Below, piece after piece: positions 10,095 to 19,189 of a stretch of DNA of 64,000 nt. This DNA comes from Hyphomicrobiales bacterium. GTDB taxonomy: Bacteria; Pseudomonadota; Alphaproteobacteria; Rhizobiales; Xanthobacteraceae. The stretch covers positions 62,001 to 126,000 of the forward strand of contig JAFKKH010000013.1 in assembly GCA_017305665.1 (NCBI GenBank). The letters run 5' to 3'. A model generated the notes under the pieces. It saw nothing but the letters and a program-made list of their open reading frames with translations. It searched no databases and was not told where the DNA came from. Made by a program: the position numbers and the translations under genes. The first letter of the stretch is position 1. Every line of letters begins with the position of its first letter.

Positions 10095-10949
10095 ATGACT
10101 GTAATTGATGAGATTTATCAAGGAGATAAGACGTCTACTCCACCGCCTCATCCGCGGATCATTTCGCTCGCCAACCAGAAAGGCGGCGTCGGCAAGACCA
10201 CGACCGCGATCAATCTCGGCACGGCGCTTGCGGCGATCGGCGAGCGCGTCCTGATCGTCGATCTCGATCCGCAGGGCAACGCCTCTACCGGTCTCGGCAT
10301 CGATCGGCGCAATCGAAACGTCTCGACCTATGACGTCCTGGTCGGGGAAGCGCCGCTGCGCGAGGCGGTGGTGGCGACGGCAGTGCCGCGGCTGCACATC
10401 GCCGCCTCGACCATGGACCTCTCCGGCCTCGAGCTCGAGCTCGGCACCACCAAGGACCGCGCGTTCCGTTTGCGCGATGCGATCGCGGCGCTCAACACCG
10501 ACGCCAGCGAGAATGCCGATTACACCTACGTGCTGATCGACTGTCCGCCGTCGCTCAATCTTCTCACCGTTAACGCGATGGCGGCATCGGATGCGATCCT
10601 CGTGCCGCTGCAGTGTGAATTCTTCGCGCTCGAAGGTTTGTCGCAACTGCTGCAGACGGTGGAGCAGGTGCGCTCGACGCTCAATCCGAATCTGTCGATC
10701 CATGGCATCGTGCTGACCATGTTCGACTCGCGCAACAACCTGTCGAACCAGGTTGTCGCCGATGTGCGTCAGTTCATGGGCTCGAAAGTCTACGACACCA
10801 TGATCCCGCGCAACGTCCGCATTTCGGAAGCGCCGTCCTACGGCAAGCCGGTGCTGGTCTATGATCTCAAGTGCACCGGCAGCGAAGCGTATCTGAAACT
10901 TGCGACCGAAGTGATCCAGCGCGAGCGTGAGCTGCGCACGACGCATTGA
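10095..10949 (+). CDS. parA: Chromosome partitioning ATPase ParA (Soj)
   Basis: A 284-residue Walker-type ATPase that forms dynamic nucleoid gradients with ParB-parS. The deviant Walker A KGGVGKTT is at residues 29-36, the A' motif is DLDPQGNASTGLG, and Walker B is LIDCPPSLNLLTVNA. An in-frame start exists at 9990, but that would overlap rsmG by about 90 bp, so ATG 10095, 16 bp after rsmG, is preferred. The ribosome binding site is poor. A 200-bp gap carrying a palindromic repeat separates it from parB. Confidence 0.95.
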   Translation: MTVIDEIYQGDKTSTPPPHPRIISLANQKGGVGKTTTAINLGTALAAIGERVLIVDLDPQGNASTGLGIDRRNRNVSTYDVLVGEAPLREAVVATAVPRLHIAASTMDLSGLELELGTTKDRAFRLRDAIAALNTDASENADYTYVLIDCPPSLNLLTVNAMAASDAILVPLQCEFFALEGLSQLLQTVEQVRSTLNPNLSIHGIVLTMFDSRNNLSNQVVADVRQFMGSKVYDTMIPRNVRISEAPSYGKPVLVYDLKCTGSEAYLKLATEVIQRERELRTTH

Positions 10950-11060
10950 GTTTGATCCCCTTCGAGGGGCGCAAGTCGGCAGCGCAATTGCGCGCTTGAG
11001 CGCACCTCAGGGTGACGATAATAAGCGCGATCTTCTCGAAATGATCGCAACCCTGACAAC

Positions 11061-11105
11061 GTCATCCCGAGGTGCGAGGGCGGAGCCTGAGCCTCGAAGG
11101 ATGAA
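11061..11105. repeat. REP-like palindromic element, family A (parA-parB gap)
   Basis: The arms GTCATCCCGAGG and CCTCGAAGGATGA bracket a GC-rich centre. The same TGAGGTGCGAGC...GAGCCTCGAAGGATGAA sequence recurs at 53321-53360. Such elements are frequent between genes in this family of bacteria. Confidence 0.7.
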
Positions 11106-11149
11106 ATGAAAGACAGTGGAGTTTGTGCGTGAATCCAAGGGAGCTGGCG

Positions 11150-12025
11150 ATGGCCGACGAAGCGCGTTCGCGACTGGGCCGCGGTCTTGCAAGTCTGATC
11201 GGTGACGTCGGCGGCGAGGCCGCGCATGTCGAGCGCCCGCGCGCGCAGCGCAAGGTGCCGATCGAATTCCTGAAGCCGAACCCGCGCAACCCGCGCCGCG
11301 CCTTTGCCGATACCGAGCTCGGCGAACTTTCCGATTCGATCAGGCAGCATGGCGTGATCCAGCCGATCGTGGTGCGTCCGGTGAAGGGCACGCAGGATCG
11401 CTACGAGATTATCGCCGGCGAGCGCCGCTGGCGCGCATCGCAAATGGCAGGCCTGCATGAAGTGCCGATCGTGCCGGTCGACGTCAGCGATGCCGTTGCG
11501 CTCGAGTTCGCCATCATCGAAAACGTACAGCGCGAAAACCTCAACGCGATGGAAGAATCGCAGGGCTATCACGCGCTCGCCAACGATTTCAAACACAGCC
11601 AGGACGAGATCGCGAAGCTCGTCGGCAAGAGCCGCAGCCATGTCGCCAACATGATGCGGCTGACGAAGCTGCCTTCCGATGTGCAGGCGCTGATCGCGTC
11701 GGGCGAGTTGTCGGCGGGTCATGCGCGTGCGCTGATCGGCGTGCCCGACCCGTCCGCGACCGCGAAGCGCATCGTCGCGGAAGGCCTCAACGTGCGGCAG
11801 ACCGAGGCGCTGGCGCATGAGGAGGGCGTGCCGGAGCGCAAACCGCAGAAGGCGCGTGCCGCCAAAGCCGAGAAGGATCCGGATACGATCGCGCTGGAGA
11901 AGCGCGTCAGCGATGCGCTCGGCCTCGCCGTAACCGTGGATCACAAGGACCCTGGCGGCGTCGTGCAAATCCGCTATCGCGACCTCGACCAGCTCGACGA
12001 GATTTTGAAACGGCTGGACAGGTGA
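11150..12025 (+). CDS. parB: Chromosome partitioning protein ParB (Spo0J)
   Basis: A 291-residue CTP-dependent DNA clamp that loads at parS. The N-terminus RSRLGRGLASLIGD contains the ParA-stimulating Arg/Lys-rich segment. The CTP-binding box GERRWRA is at residues 90-96, and a helix-turn-helix SQDEIAKLVGKSRSHVANMMRL reads parS. The C-terminal dimerisation domain ends LDQLDEILKRL. The ATG at 11150 is preferred over an upstream in-frame start at 11123 because AGGGAG sits about 6 bp before it. All four parS sites lie within 4 kb. Confidence 0.95.
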   Translation: MADEARSRLGRGLASLIGDVGGEAAHVERPRAQRKVPIEFLKPNPRNPRRAFADTELGELSDSIRQHGVIQPIVVRPVKGTQDRYEIIAGERRWRASQMAGLHEVPIVPVDVSDAVALEFAIIENVQRENLNAMEESQGYHALANDFKHSQDEIAKLVGKSRSHVANMMRLTKLPSDVQALIASGELSAGHARALIGVPDPSATAKRIVAEGLNVRQTEALAHEEGVPERKPQKARAAKAEKDPDTIALEKRVSDALGLAVTVDHKDPGGVVQIRYRDLDQLDEILKRLDR

Positions 12026-12032
12026 GGATGAG

Positions 12033-12136
12033 CGTCATTCCGGGATGCGCCTCTTGGCGCAGGCCCGGAATCCATACTCTTCGATGGTGGTTATGGATTC
12101 CGGGCTCGCTTGCTTCGCTCGCGCCCCGGAATGACG
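12033..12136. repeat. REP-like palindromic element, family B
   Basis: A 104-bp element beginning CGTCATTCCGGG and ending CCCCGGAATGACG. Inner arms CCCGGAATCCAT and ATGGATTCCGGG form a large hairpin. It lies between parB and the convergent holA. A partial copy of another repeat family (GCTTCGCTCGCAATGACG) follows at about 12156-12173. Confidence 0.72.
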
Positions 12137-12176
12137 ATTTGTGCTAGTTGTTTCGCTTCGCTCGCAATGACGGTTC

Positions 12177-13205
12177 TCAGCCCCTTCGCCTTGCATTCAC
12201 CGCGATCGACATCAGCGCGCGTTGCGCGATGACGGGCGCGAGCGCCGATTGCTTGCGGACATCGAGCGCGGCGGTGGCGAGTTGATCCATCACCTGGACA
12301 AGCCGCGTGGCGTTGAAATTGCGCAAGGCCGTTTCCACGATCGATTTGCGGGAAAAATGCAACCGTGGAAAGCCGCTTTCAGCAGCACTCGATGCGGACG
12401 CTCCATCCTCCATCAAAAGCGCCGCCTTATGCAGGGCGGCGACCTGGCGTTGCGCGGCGGAAATGATCAGGCCCGGATAGGTGCCGGCGACCATCGCCTT
12501 GGCGAATTCGGTTTCGACCGTGGCGGGCTGTCCGGCGAACGCGCCATCGACGATCGGATCGAGTTTGAAATCCGACGCATCAGAGACCACTGCCATCACA
12601 TCGTCCAGCGTGATCTCGCGCTGTCCGTGCGCATAAAGCACGATCTTGCGGAGCTCGTTGCGCGAGGCCTGCCGATCGCCGCCGAGCAGCGCCATCAGCG
12701 TGGCGCGGGCGTCGGGTGCGATCTTCAGATTGGAAGCGCGCAATTCGTCGTCGATCAGTTTGGCGAGGTCGCGCTCGGTGTCGGGATAGCAAGCGATCGC
12801 GACGGCATTCTTCGCCCGCTCGCAGGCTTTGCGCAGCGGCGCCTCGGGCCGCAACTCGCCGGCCTCGATCACGATTCGACAATCCTTGATCGGGGAGTCC
12901 GCCAAGGTCTCGACGCCGCTGGCAAAGCTGCGCGATCCGGCCTTGACGCGAATGGCGCGGCGGCCGCCGAACAGCGGCACCGTCATCGCCTCATCGACAA
13001 GGCGCGACGGCTCGGCCGCAAGCTCGTCGCCATCGAGCCGCACCAGCGAAAACGGATCGCTGGGATCGTCGACGGCGGACGCCATCAAAGCGTCGGCGCG
13101 CTCGCGCACCAGACCGGCGTCGGGGCCGTAAAGCAGGATGATGGGCCGTCCGGCGTCGGGCCGGGCGAGAAAGCTGTCGATGTCTTTTCCGCGCAGCGCG
13201 ACCAT
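12177..13205 (-). CDS. holA: DNA polymerase III subunit delta
   Basis: A 342-residue clamp-loader delta subunit, which opens the beta clamp for loading. The start gives MVALRGKDIDSFLARP, then IILLYGPDAGLVRERADAL (the degenerate AAA+ region lacking a true P-loop) and LLGGDRQASRNELRKIVLY, all typical of alphaproteobacterial HolA. An upstream in-frame start at 13298 would overlap lptE, so ATG 13205 was chosen. It lies 10 bp after the lptE stop and belongs to the leuS-lptE-holA operon. Confidence 0.92.
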   Translation of the reverse strand: MVALRGKDIDSFLARPDAGRPIILLYGPDAGLVRERADALMASAVDDPSDPFSLVRLDGDELAAEPSRLVDEAMTVPLFGGRRAIRVKAGSRSFASGVETLADSPIKDCRIVIEAGELRPEAPLRKACERAKNAVAIACYPDTERDLAKLIDDELRASNLKIAPDARATLMALLGGDRQASRNELRKIVLYAHGQREITLDDVMAVVSDASDFKLDPIVDGAFAGQPATVETEFAKAMVAGTYPGLIISAAQRQVAALHKAALLMEDGASASSAAESGFPRLHFSRKSIVETALRNFNATRLVQVMDQLATAALDVRKQSALAPVIAQRALMSIAVNARRRG

Positions 13206-13215
13206 TCGCCGGCGA

Positions 13216-13803
13216 TCAGGTGCCGGCGTAGAAGAAGGCCGCCAGCCGCGTGTTGATATGATCGGCGATTTCCTGCGCGGCGCGGTCCTCCGCGTCACGG
13301 AAGGCGCGGGCGCGCGCGAAACGCTGAAGCTGGCCGGGAATGTCGTAGGAGGTGCGGGCGAAGGTGCTCGCGTTCAAGACCGTCTTGCCGGTCGCGACCT
13401 CGATCAACTGGTAGCTCGCATCGATGCCGATGCTCTCATTGGAGGGCAGGGCGGTGAGCGGGTCGAGCATCAGCGACGAGCGGCTGGTGCTGAAGCGGAT
13501 CCTGAGCTGGTGCGTGGGCGGCATGCCGGTCGGGCCGCCGTAAAGCTTGAACGCCAGCGCGTTGCGGATTTCCACCCCGATCCGGGCTTCGCGTGACGCG
13601 TTGGGCTTCTCGATCGGCAGCAGTTCGACGCCCATCAGCTTTTCGCGCAAACCGGGCGCGGTGCTGTTGGGATGTTCGGCATACATGGGATGGAAGCAGC
13701 CGGCCGTCAGCGCCGCGAGCACGGCAACGACGCTCAGCCGGGCCGCGATGCGGGGACTGGCCCATGATCGAGCCGGCCGAGCCGACAACCTACCCCACCA
13801 CAT
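13216..13803 (-). CDS. lptE: LPS assembly lipoprotein LptE
   Basis: A 195-residue protein with a hydrophobic signal sequence ending in the lipobox LTAGC (Cys36), so the mature form is a lipoprotein. With LptD it forms the outer-membrane translocon for lipopolysaccharide. The start overlaps the end of leuS by 14 bp, implying translational coupling, and the stop is 10 bp before holA. This leuS-lptE-holA order is characteristic. The N-terminal 20 residues before the hydrophobic stretch are rather long, so a later start is possible. Confidence 0.85.
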   Translation of the reverse strand: MWWGRLSARPARSWASPRIAARLSVVAVLAALTAGCFHPMYAEHPNSTAPGLREKLMGVELLPIEKPNASREARIGVEIRNALAFKLYGGPTGMPPTHQLRIRFSTSRSSLMLDPLTALPSNESIGIDASYQLIEVATGKTVLNASTFARTSYDIPGQLQRFARARAFRDAEDRAAQEIADHINTRLAAFFYAGT

Positions 13804-16414
13804 TCACGATCCTCTGCGGGACAATAATGATCTTACGGGCCGGCTTGCCGCCCAAGGCCTGTTTTACCGCATCGAGGGCCAAAACGGCAGCCTCAATTTC
13901 CGGATTCTGGGCACCGTTTGCCACAGTCACCTCGCCCCGCTTCCTGCCGTTCACCTGAACCGGCAGCGTGATGGTGTCTTCAACCAGCAAATCGCGCTCG
14001 ATTTGTGGCCAGCGGGCCTCCGAGACCAGGCCGGTCTGGCCGAGCGCCTGCCAGCATTCCTCGGCGAGGTGCGGCATCATCGGGCTGAACAACTGCACGA
14101 GGATGACGGCGGCCTCATGCAGGCTCCAGGCCAAATCCGGCGAGCGGGCCCCGTCGCGGCCAAGGGTCTCGGCGAGCGTATTGGTGAACTCGCGGATGTT
14201 GGCGAGGCAAACGTTGAAATGCAGCCGCTCGATCCCGGACGAGACCTTGTCGAGCGCGCCGTGGGCCGCCTTGCGCAGCGCCAGCGCGTCGTCGCCGAAG
14301 GTTGCGGGCTTGCTCGGCGGTGCGGCCTTGCCGGCTTCGGCCGCTTCGTTGACGAGCCGCCACAGCCGCTGCATGAAGCGCGACGCGCCCTGCACGCCTT
14401 CCTCGCTCCAGATCACGTCGCGGTCCGGCGGTGAATCCGACAACATGAACCAGCGCGCGGTGTCGGCGCCGTAGGTGCCGATGATGTCGTCGGGGTCGAC
14501 CGTGTTGCGTTTCGACTTCGACATCTTCTCGACCGCGCCGATGCTGACCTCCTCGCCGGAGGCGATCAGGCTGGCGCGGCGGCCGTTGCCAGCGACTTCG
14601 ATCTTCACTTCGTCAGGCGAGGCCCAGCCGCCGTCGGTCTTGCGGTAGGTCTCGTGCACCACCATGCCCTGGGTGAACATGCCCTTGAACGGCTCGTCCA
14701 TGCCGATATGGTCGGTGGCCTTCATGGCGCGGGTGAAGAAGCGCGAGTAGAGCAGATGCAGGATCGCGTGCTCGACGCCGCCGATATACTGATCGACGGG
14801 CATCATGCGGTTGGCCACCGCTGGCGTGGTCGGCGCGGTCTCGTTCCACGGATCGGTGAAGCGCGCGAAATACCAGGACGAGTCCACGAAGGTATCCATG
14901 GTGTCGGTTTCGCGCGTGGCCTTGGCCCCGCATTGCGGGCAGGTGACGTGCTTCCACGTCGGATGGTGATCGAGCGCGTTGCCGGGTTTGTCGAAGCTGA
15001 CATCCTCCGGCAGCGTCACAGGCAGATCCTTGTCCGGCACCGGAACGACGTCGCACTTGGGACAATGGATCACCGGAATCGGACAGCCCCAGTAGCGCTG
15101 GCGTGAAATACCCCAGTCGCGCAGGCGGAAGTTCACCTTGCGCTCGCCGACCGGCATGTTGCCGCGCATCTCGCTTTCCAGCCGCTTTGCGACCTCGTCC
15201 TTCGCCTGCTCGGTGGTCATGCCGTCGAGGAAGCGCGAATTGATCATGCGGCCGTCGCCGTCATAGGCAGTGTCGGTGATGACGAAGCTCTTGGGATCCT
15301 GTCCCTCGGGGCAGACCACCGGCGTGTTGCCGAGGCCGTACTTGTTGACGAAGTCGAGGTCGCGCTGATCGTGCGCCGGGCAGCCGAAGATCGCACCGGT
15401 GCCGTATTCCATCAGCACGAAATTCGCCACATAGACCGGCAACTTCCAATTTGCATCGAACGGATGGACGGCGCGGATGCCGGTATCGAAGCCCATCTTC
15501 TCGGCCGTGTCGATCTCGGCCTGCGCGGTGCCGCGCCGTTTGCACTCGGCGATGAATTCGGCGAGCGCGGGATTGTTCTTCGCGGCCGCCGTCGCCAACG
15601 GATGATCCGGTGCGATCGCCATGAATTTTGCACCGAACAGCGTGTCGGGGCGCGTGGTGAAGATCTTCAGTTCGCTTTCACCTGACGGCGCGGTCGCAGT
15701 GTCGAGCACAAAGCGAAGCAAGAGACCTTCGCTGCGGCCGATCCAGTTGCGCTGCATCAGCCGCACCTTGTCCGGCCAGCGGTCCAGCGTCTCGAGCGCG
15801 TCGAGCAATTCCTGCGAATAGGTCGTGATCTTGAAGACCCACTGGTTCATCTCGCGCTGCTCGACCACAGCGCCGGAGCGCCAGCCGCGCCCATCGATCA
15901 CCTGCTCGTTAGCGAGCACGGTCATGTCGACGGGATCCCAGTTGATCTTGCGCTTCTCGCGTTCGGCGAGGCCGGCGCGCAGAAAATCCAGGAACATCTT
16001 CTGCTGATGCTTGTAGTAGGAGGGATCGCAGGTCGCGAATTCCCTCGACCAGTCGAGCGACAGCCCGATCGACTGGAGCTGCTTTTTCATCGCGGCGATG
16101 TTGTCGTAGGTCCACGCCTTTGGGGCGACCTTGCGCTCGATCGCGGCGTTCTCGGCCGGCAGGCCGAAGGCATCCCAGCCCATCGGATGCAGCACGTTGT
16201 AGCCCTTGGCGCGCATGTAGCGCGCGATCACGTCGCCGAGGGTGTAGTTGCGGACATGGCCGATGTGGATGCGCCCGGACGGGTAGGGGAACATCTCCAG
16301 CACGTAGTATTTTTCGCGCGGATCGTCGTTTTTGGTCGCGAAAATCGCCTGTTTGTCCCACGCGGCTTGCCAGCGCGGTTCGGCGTCACGGGCGTTGTAA
16401 CGTTCTGAGGTCAT
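13790..16414 (-). CDS. leuS: Leucyl-tRNA synthetase
   Basis: An 874-residue class I synthetase that charges tRNA-Leu. The HIGH motif is in [18 protein letters not shown] (HIGH at residues 50-53), the KMSKS loop is [16 protein letters not shown], and the CP1 editing domain has [20 protein letters not shown] and [16 protein letters not shown]. Two CPKC/CPQC pairs mark the zinc insertion. Length and order match bacterial LeuRS. It is the first gene of the leftward leuS-lptE-holA operon. Confidence 0.97.
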   Translation of the reverse strand: MTSERYNARDAEPRWQAAWDKQAIFATKNDDPREKYYVLEMFPYPSGRIHIGHVRNYTLGDVIARYMRAKGYNVLHPMGWDAFGLPAENAAIERKVAPKAWTYDNIAAMKKQLQSIGLSLDWSREFATCDPSYYKHQQKMFLDFLRAGLAEREKRKINWDPVDMTVLANEQVIDGRGWRSGAVVEQREMNQWVFKITTYSQELLDALETLDRWPDKVRLMQRNWIGRSEGLLLRFVLDTATAPSGESELKIFTTRPDTLFGAKFMAIAPDHPLATAAAKNNPALAEFIAECKRRGTAQAEIDTAEKMGFDTGIRAVHPFDANWKLPVYVANFVLMEYGTGAIFGCPAHDQRDLDFVNKYGLGNTPVVCPEGQDPKSFVITDTAYDGDGRMINSRFLDGMTTEQAKDEVAKRLESEMRGNMPVGERKVNFRLRDWGISRQRYWGCPIPVIHCPKCDVVPVPDKDLPVTLPEDVSFDKPGNALDHHPTWKHVTCPQCGAKATRETDTMDTFVDSSWYFARFTDPWNETAPTTPAVANRMMPVDQYIGGVEHAILHLLYSRFFTRAMKATDHIGMDEPFKGMFTQGMVVHETYRKTDGGWASPDEVKIEVAGNGRRASLIASGEEVSIGAVEKMSKSKRNTVDPDDIIGTYGADTARWFMLSDSPPDRDVIWSEEGVQGASRFMQRLWRLVNEAAEAGKAAPPSKPATFGDDALALRKAAHGALDKVSSGIERLHFNVCLANIREFTNTLAETLGRDGARSPDLAWSLHEAAVILVQLFSPMMPHLAEECWQALGQTGLVSEARWPQIERDLLVEDTITLPVQVNGRKRGEVTVANGAQNPEIEAAVLALDAVKQALGGKPARKIIIVPQRIVNVVG

Positions 16415-16614
16415 GGAATCGCAGCGTTTTCGGTGATGTGCGGGCGGTCAAAAGATGGCGGACTAGGCCATGAAAAAGGGCCGGGGGTCAATGGGATGCG
16501 CCGGATTCGCGGCCTCGATCAAGGGCTCTGGGGTTCGGGATTTGCATCCCGCCGTCTTTTCGGATGTAAGCCGGGTTGTCATTCAAGGAACAACATCCGC
16601 AACCGGAGGATACC

Positions 16615-17319
16615 ATGGCCGACCTGTCCGCCTTTCCGATCACCAAACGCTGGCCGGCCAAGCATCCGGACCGCCTCCAGCTCTATTCGCTGCCGACCCC
16701 GAACGGGGTGAAGGTCTCGATCATGCTGGAGGAGATCGGGCTGCCCTACGAGGTGCATCTGGTCGATTTCGGCAAGGACGACCAGAAAACGGCGGCGTTT
16801 CTGTCGCTCAATCCCAACGGCAAGATTCCGGCGATCCTCGATCCCGATGGCCCCGGGGGCAAGCCGCTCGGCCTGTTCGAATCCGGTGCGATTCTGCAGT
16901 ACCTCGCGGAGAAGACCGGAAAGCTGCTGCCGGCCGATCCGGCGAAACGCTGGGAAGCCATCCAGTGGCTGCATTTCCAGATGGGCGGCGTCGGACCGAT
17001 GTTCGGTCAGGTCGGGTTCTTTCACAAATTCGCCGGCAAGGATTTCGAGGACAAGCGTCCGCGCGATCGCTACGTCGCCGAATCAAAGCGGCTGCTTGGC
17101 GTGATGGATGCCCATCTGGCGACGCGCCAGTGGTTCGTCGGCGACGATTACACCATCGCTGATGTCTCGATGCTCGGATGGGTTCGCAACCTGATCGGAT
17201 TTTACGAGGCGCGGGAGCTCGTCGGCTTCGACCGGTTCGGCAACGTCGCGGCCTGGCTCGAGCGAGGGCTCGCGCGTCCGGCGGTCCAGCGTGGCCTCCT
17301 GATTCCGAAACGGGGTTGA
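16615..17319 (+). CDS. Glutathione S-transferase family protein (YghU/YfcG-like)
   Basis: A 234-residue protein. The N-terminal thioredoxin-fold domain has LYSLPTPNGVKVSIMLEEIGLPYEVHLVDF and NPNGKIPAILDPDG, then LFESGAILQYLAEKTGKLLP. The C-terminal all-helical domain ends GWVRNLIGFYEARE...RPAVQRGL. This pattern fits the Nu-class YghU/YfcG enzymes, which have disulfide-bond reductase activity. ATG 16615 is supported by CCGGAGGA just upstream; a longer in-frame start at 16576 lacks support. It stands alone, divergent from leuS. Confidence 0.88.
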   Translation: MADLSAFPITKRWPAKHPDRLQLYSLPTPNGVKVSIMLEEIGLPYEVHLVDFGKDDQKTAAFLSLNPNGKIPAILDPDGPGGKPLGLFESGAILQYLAEKTGKLLPADPAKRWEAIQWLHFQMGGVGPMFGQVGFFHKFAGKDFEDKRPRDRYVAESKRLLGVMDAHLATRQWFVGDDYTIADVSMLGWVRNLIGFYEARELVGFDRFGNVAAWLERGLARPAVQRGLLIPKRG

Positions 17320-17386
17320 GCGCCCTTCGCTCGAAAACGCTAGAGGATCAGCGCGTCATCTTGCTGGCTTTGCGTGGTGCGCGGCA

Positions 17387-18931
17387 TTACCAATCGCTGC
17401 TCCACCAGTTCTGCTGCGGAGGACGATAGGGCTGGCGCCTGCGCGGATAAGCGGACTGGGTGTTCCAGGGCTGGAAAAGCGAGCCGAAGCCGTCGTCCCA
17501 ACCATCGCCATCCGCGACGACTTCGGTTGGAGGCGTGGGTTTACGCGTGATGAAGCCGCCCTGCGGCTGGTTGCTCAGCACCGCGACGAACTCGGTCCGA
17601 TAGTTGGTCTCGGCGCTCAGCGGCTCGTCCGAGATGATGATCGAGGATCTCGGCACTGCGGTCGGCGCGATGCGATCGAGCACGGCCTGCGGGATGGTGA
17701 TGCGGTCAAGCGCGTCCTTGGCGCTGTCGCCATTGTCGATCGTCACCGCAGTCCAGCGCAGGCCGGCGCCGGCGCGCGCCACCGCCGTGAAGACATGCGT
17801 GCCGATCGGCCTGTTCGGATCGCGGATCGTAACCGGAACCTCGATCGTCGAATCGAACACCTCGCCGCCTCCATCCGGCGCCGGCTTATGGGTATTTCGC
17901 CGCACGTAAAGTGTCTGCGTCGCGCGGCTGATGTAGACCGAGACCGGTTCCAGCGCGAGCTTCGCCTCGGTCGCCGCTTTTGCGGTAGCGGTTTTCTGGG
18001 CCTGGGCCGTTTTTGCGGCGTCCTTCGCGGCGGCGGCGGCATCGCGCTTTGACGTCGCGTCGGCTTTGGCCGTGTCGAACTGCGTTCCCAGGTCCTTGGC
18101 CTTGGCGTCGGCCTTCTGCCTGCGCTCTTCGGCGCGCGTCTTGGCCAGGTCTGTCTTTGCGGCGCCGAGCGCCCTGTCGGCAGCCGCGAGTTCGGCGTCG
18201 GCGCGTTTCTTGAGCCGCTCCAGTTTACGCAGCGATGCCGCCAGCGGCGCGGTCTCCCGCGCCGTCGTCTTGGCGGCTTTCTTGGTCTCGTCGGCGTCCT
18301 TCGCGGCCTCCGCGGCCTCGCGTGCGAGCGTTTCAGCCTTGGCCGGCGCAGCCGCGATAGCCTCGGCGTTGGGCACGAATAACGCTGGATGAGAAAAATC
18401 GACCGGGGCCGCGTCGTTCGGCGCGATGATCACCCGCATCCCGATCCAGGTCTTGTCGAACAGCTTCTCCGCAAAATTGTACGGCATGCGCACGCAGCCG
18501 TGCGAGGCTGCGTATCCGGGCAACGGTCCGCCGTGCAATGCGATGCCGTTCCAGGTGATGCGCTGCATGTTCGGCATCCAGGCATCGTCGTACATCGTCG
18601 AGTGGTGGTCCTTGTCCTTCTCGACGATGGCGAAGACGCCGGCAGGCGTCTCGCGCTCCCGGATGCCGGTCGATACCGGCGCGCGGAGAATCCAGCCGTC
18701 GGAGTCGTAGAAGGTCACCTGCTGGCTCTTGAGCGACACGATCGCCATGATCGGATCGCCCGCGACGCGTGACGCGACCGCCTCTTTGATCTGCGCATGG
18801 TGTGCTTGTCTTGCCGCCGCACCGGTGGTCGGTGCCGTCAGCATGGCCAACGCAGCGAGCGTCCCAATAACGGGAACGCTCCAACGCCGCATTGCCGCGG
18901 TGGATTGCGCTGTCATCAATTGAGGGGCCAT
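17387..18931 (-). CDS. YkuD-type L,D-transpeptidase with long Ala/Lys-rich coiled-coil insert
   Basis: About 514 residues. A hydrophobic export segment (SVPVIGTLAALAMLTAPTTGAAA) precedes an L,D-transpeptidase domain with the catalytic motif ASHGCVRMPYNF (Cys at about residue 146). These periplasmic enzymes form 3-3 peptidoglycan cross-links or attach lipoproteins. Roughly residues 195-320 are Ala/Lys/Glu-rich and predicted coiled coil. A second non-catalytic region follows, and a Pro/Arg/Trp-rich tail ends QNWWSSDW. The start is uncertain: in-frame options lie at 19030, 18931 and 18916. Confidence 0.82.
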   Translation of the reverse strand: MAPQLMTAQSTAAMRRWSVPVIGTLAALAMLTAPTTGAAARQAHHAQIKEAVASRVAGDPIMAIVSLKSQQVTFYDSDGWILRAPVSTGIRERETPAGVFAIVEKDKDHHSTMYDDAWMPNMQRITWNGIALHGGPLPGYAASHGCVRMPYNFAEKLFDKTWIGMRVIIAPNDAAPVDFSHPALFVPNAEAIAAAPAKAETLAREAAEAAKDADETKKAAKTTARETAPLAASLRKLERLKKRADAELAAADRALGAAKTDLAKTRAEERRQKADAKAKDLGTQFDTAKADATSKRDAAAAAKDAAKTAQAQKTATAKAATEAKLALEPVSVYISRATQTLYVRRNTHKPAPDGGGEVFDSTIEVPVTIRDPNRPIGTHVFTAVARAGAGLRWTAVTIDNGDSAKDALDRITIPQAVLDRIAPTAVPRSSIIISDEPLSAETNYRTEFVAVLSNQPQGGFITRKPTPPTEVVADGDGWDDGFGSLFQPWNTQSAYPRRRQPYRPPQQNWWSSDW

Positions 18932-19189
18932 GCCATGTCCGTCCAGGTTGAACCGCGTGTGCTTCGCCACCATCCACGCCGCCAGTTCAATTCCGCAGAC
19001 CATTGGCACATTTCGATGACAGTCCCTCATATACGACAGTCGTTGTCGGAGAAAAGGCGGTCACGGCTGAAATCGGCGAGTTCGAATCTTGAACACTATC
19101 CGATTTGAATCGGTTATGCGCTCCAAGGTGGAGCCTGGTCATCAAATCGAATTATGGATTCTGCCCCGCCGAATGCCTGTTTCAGGACA

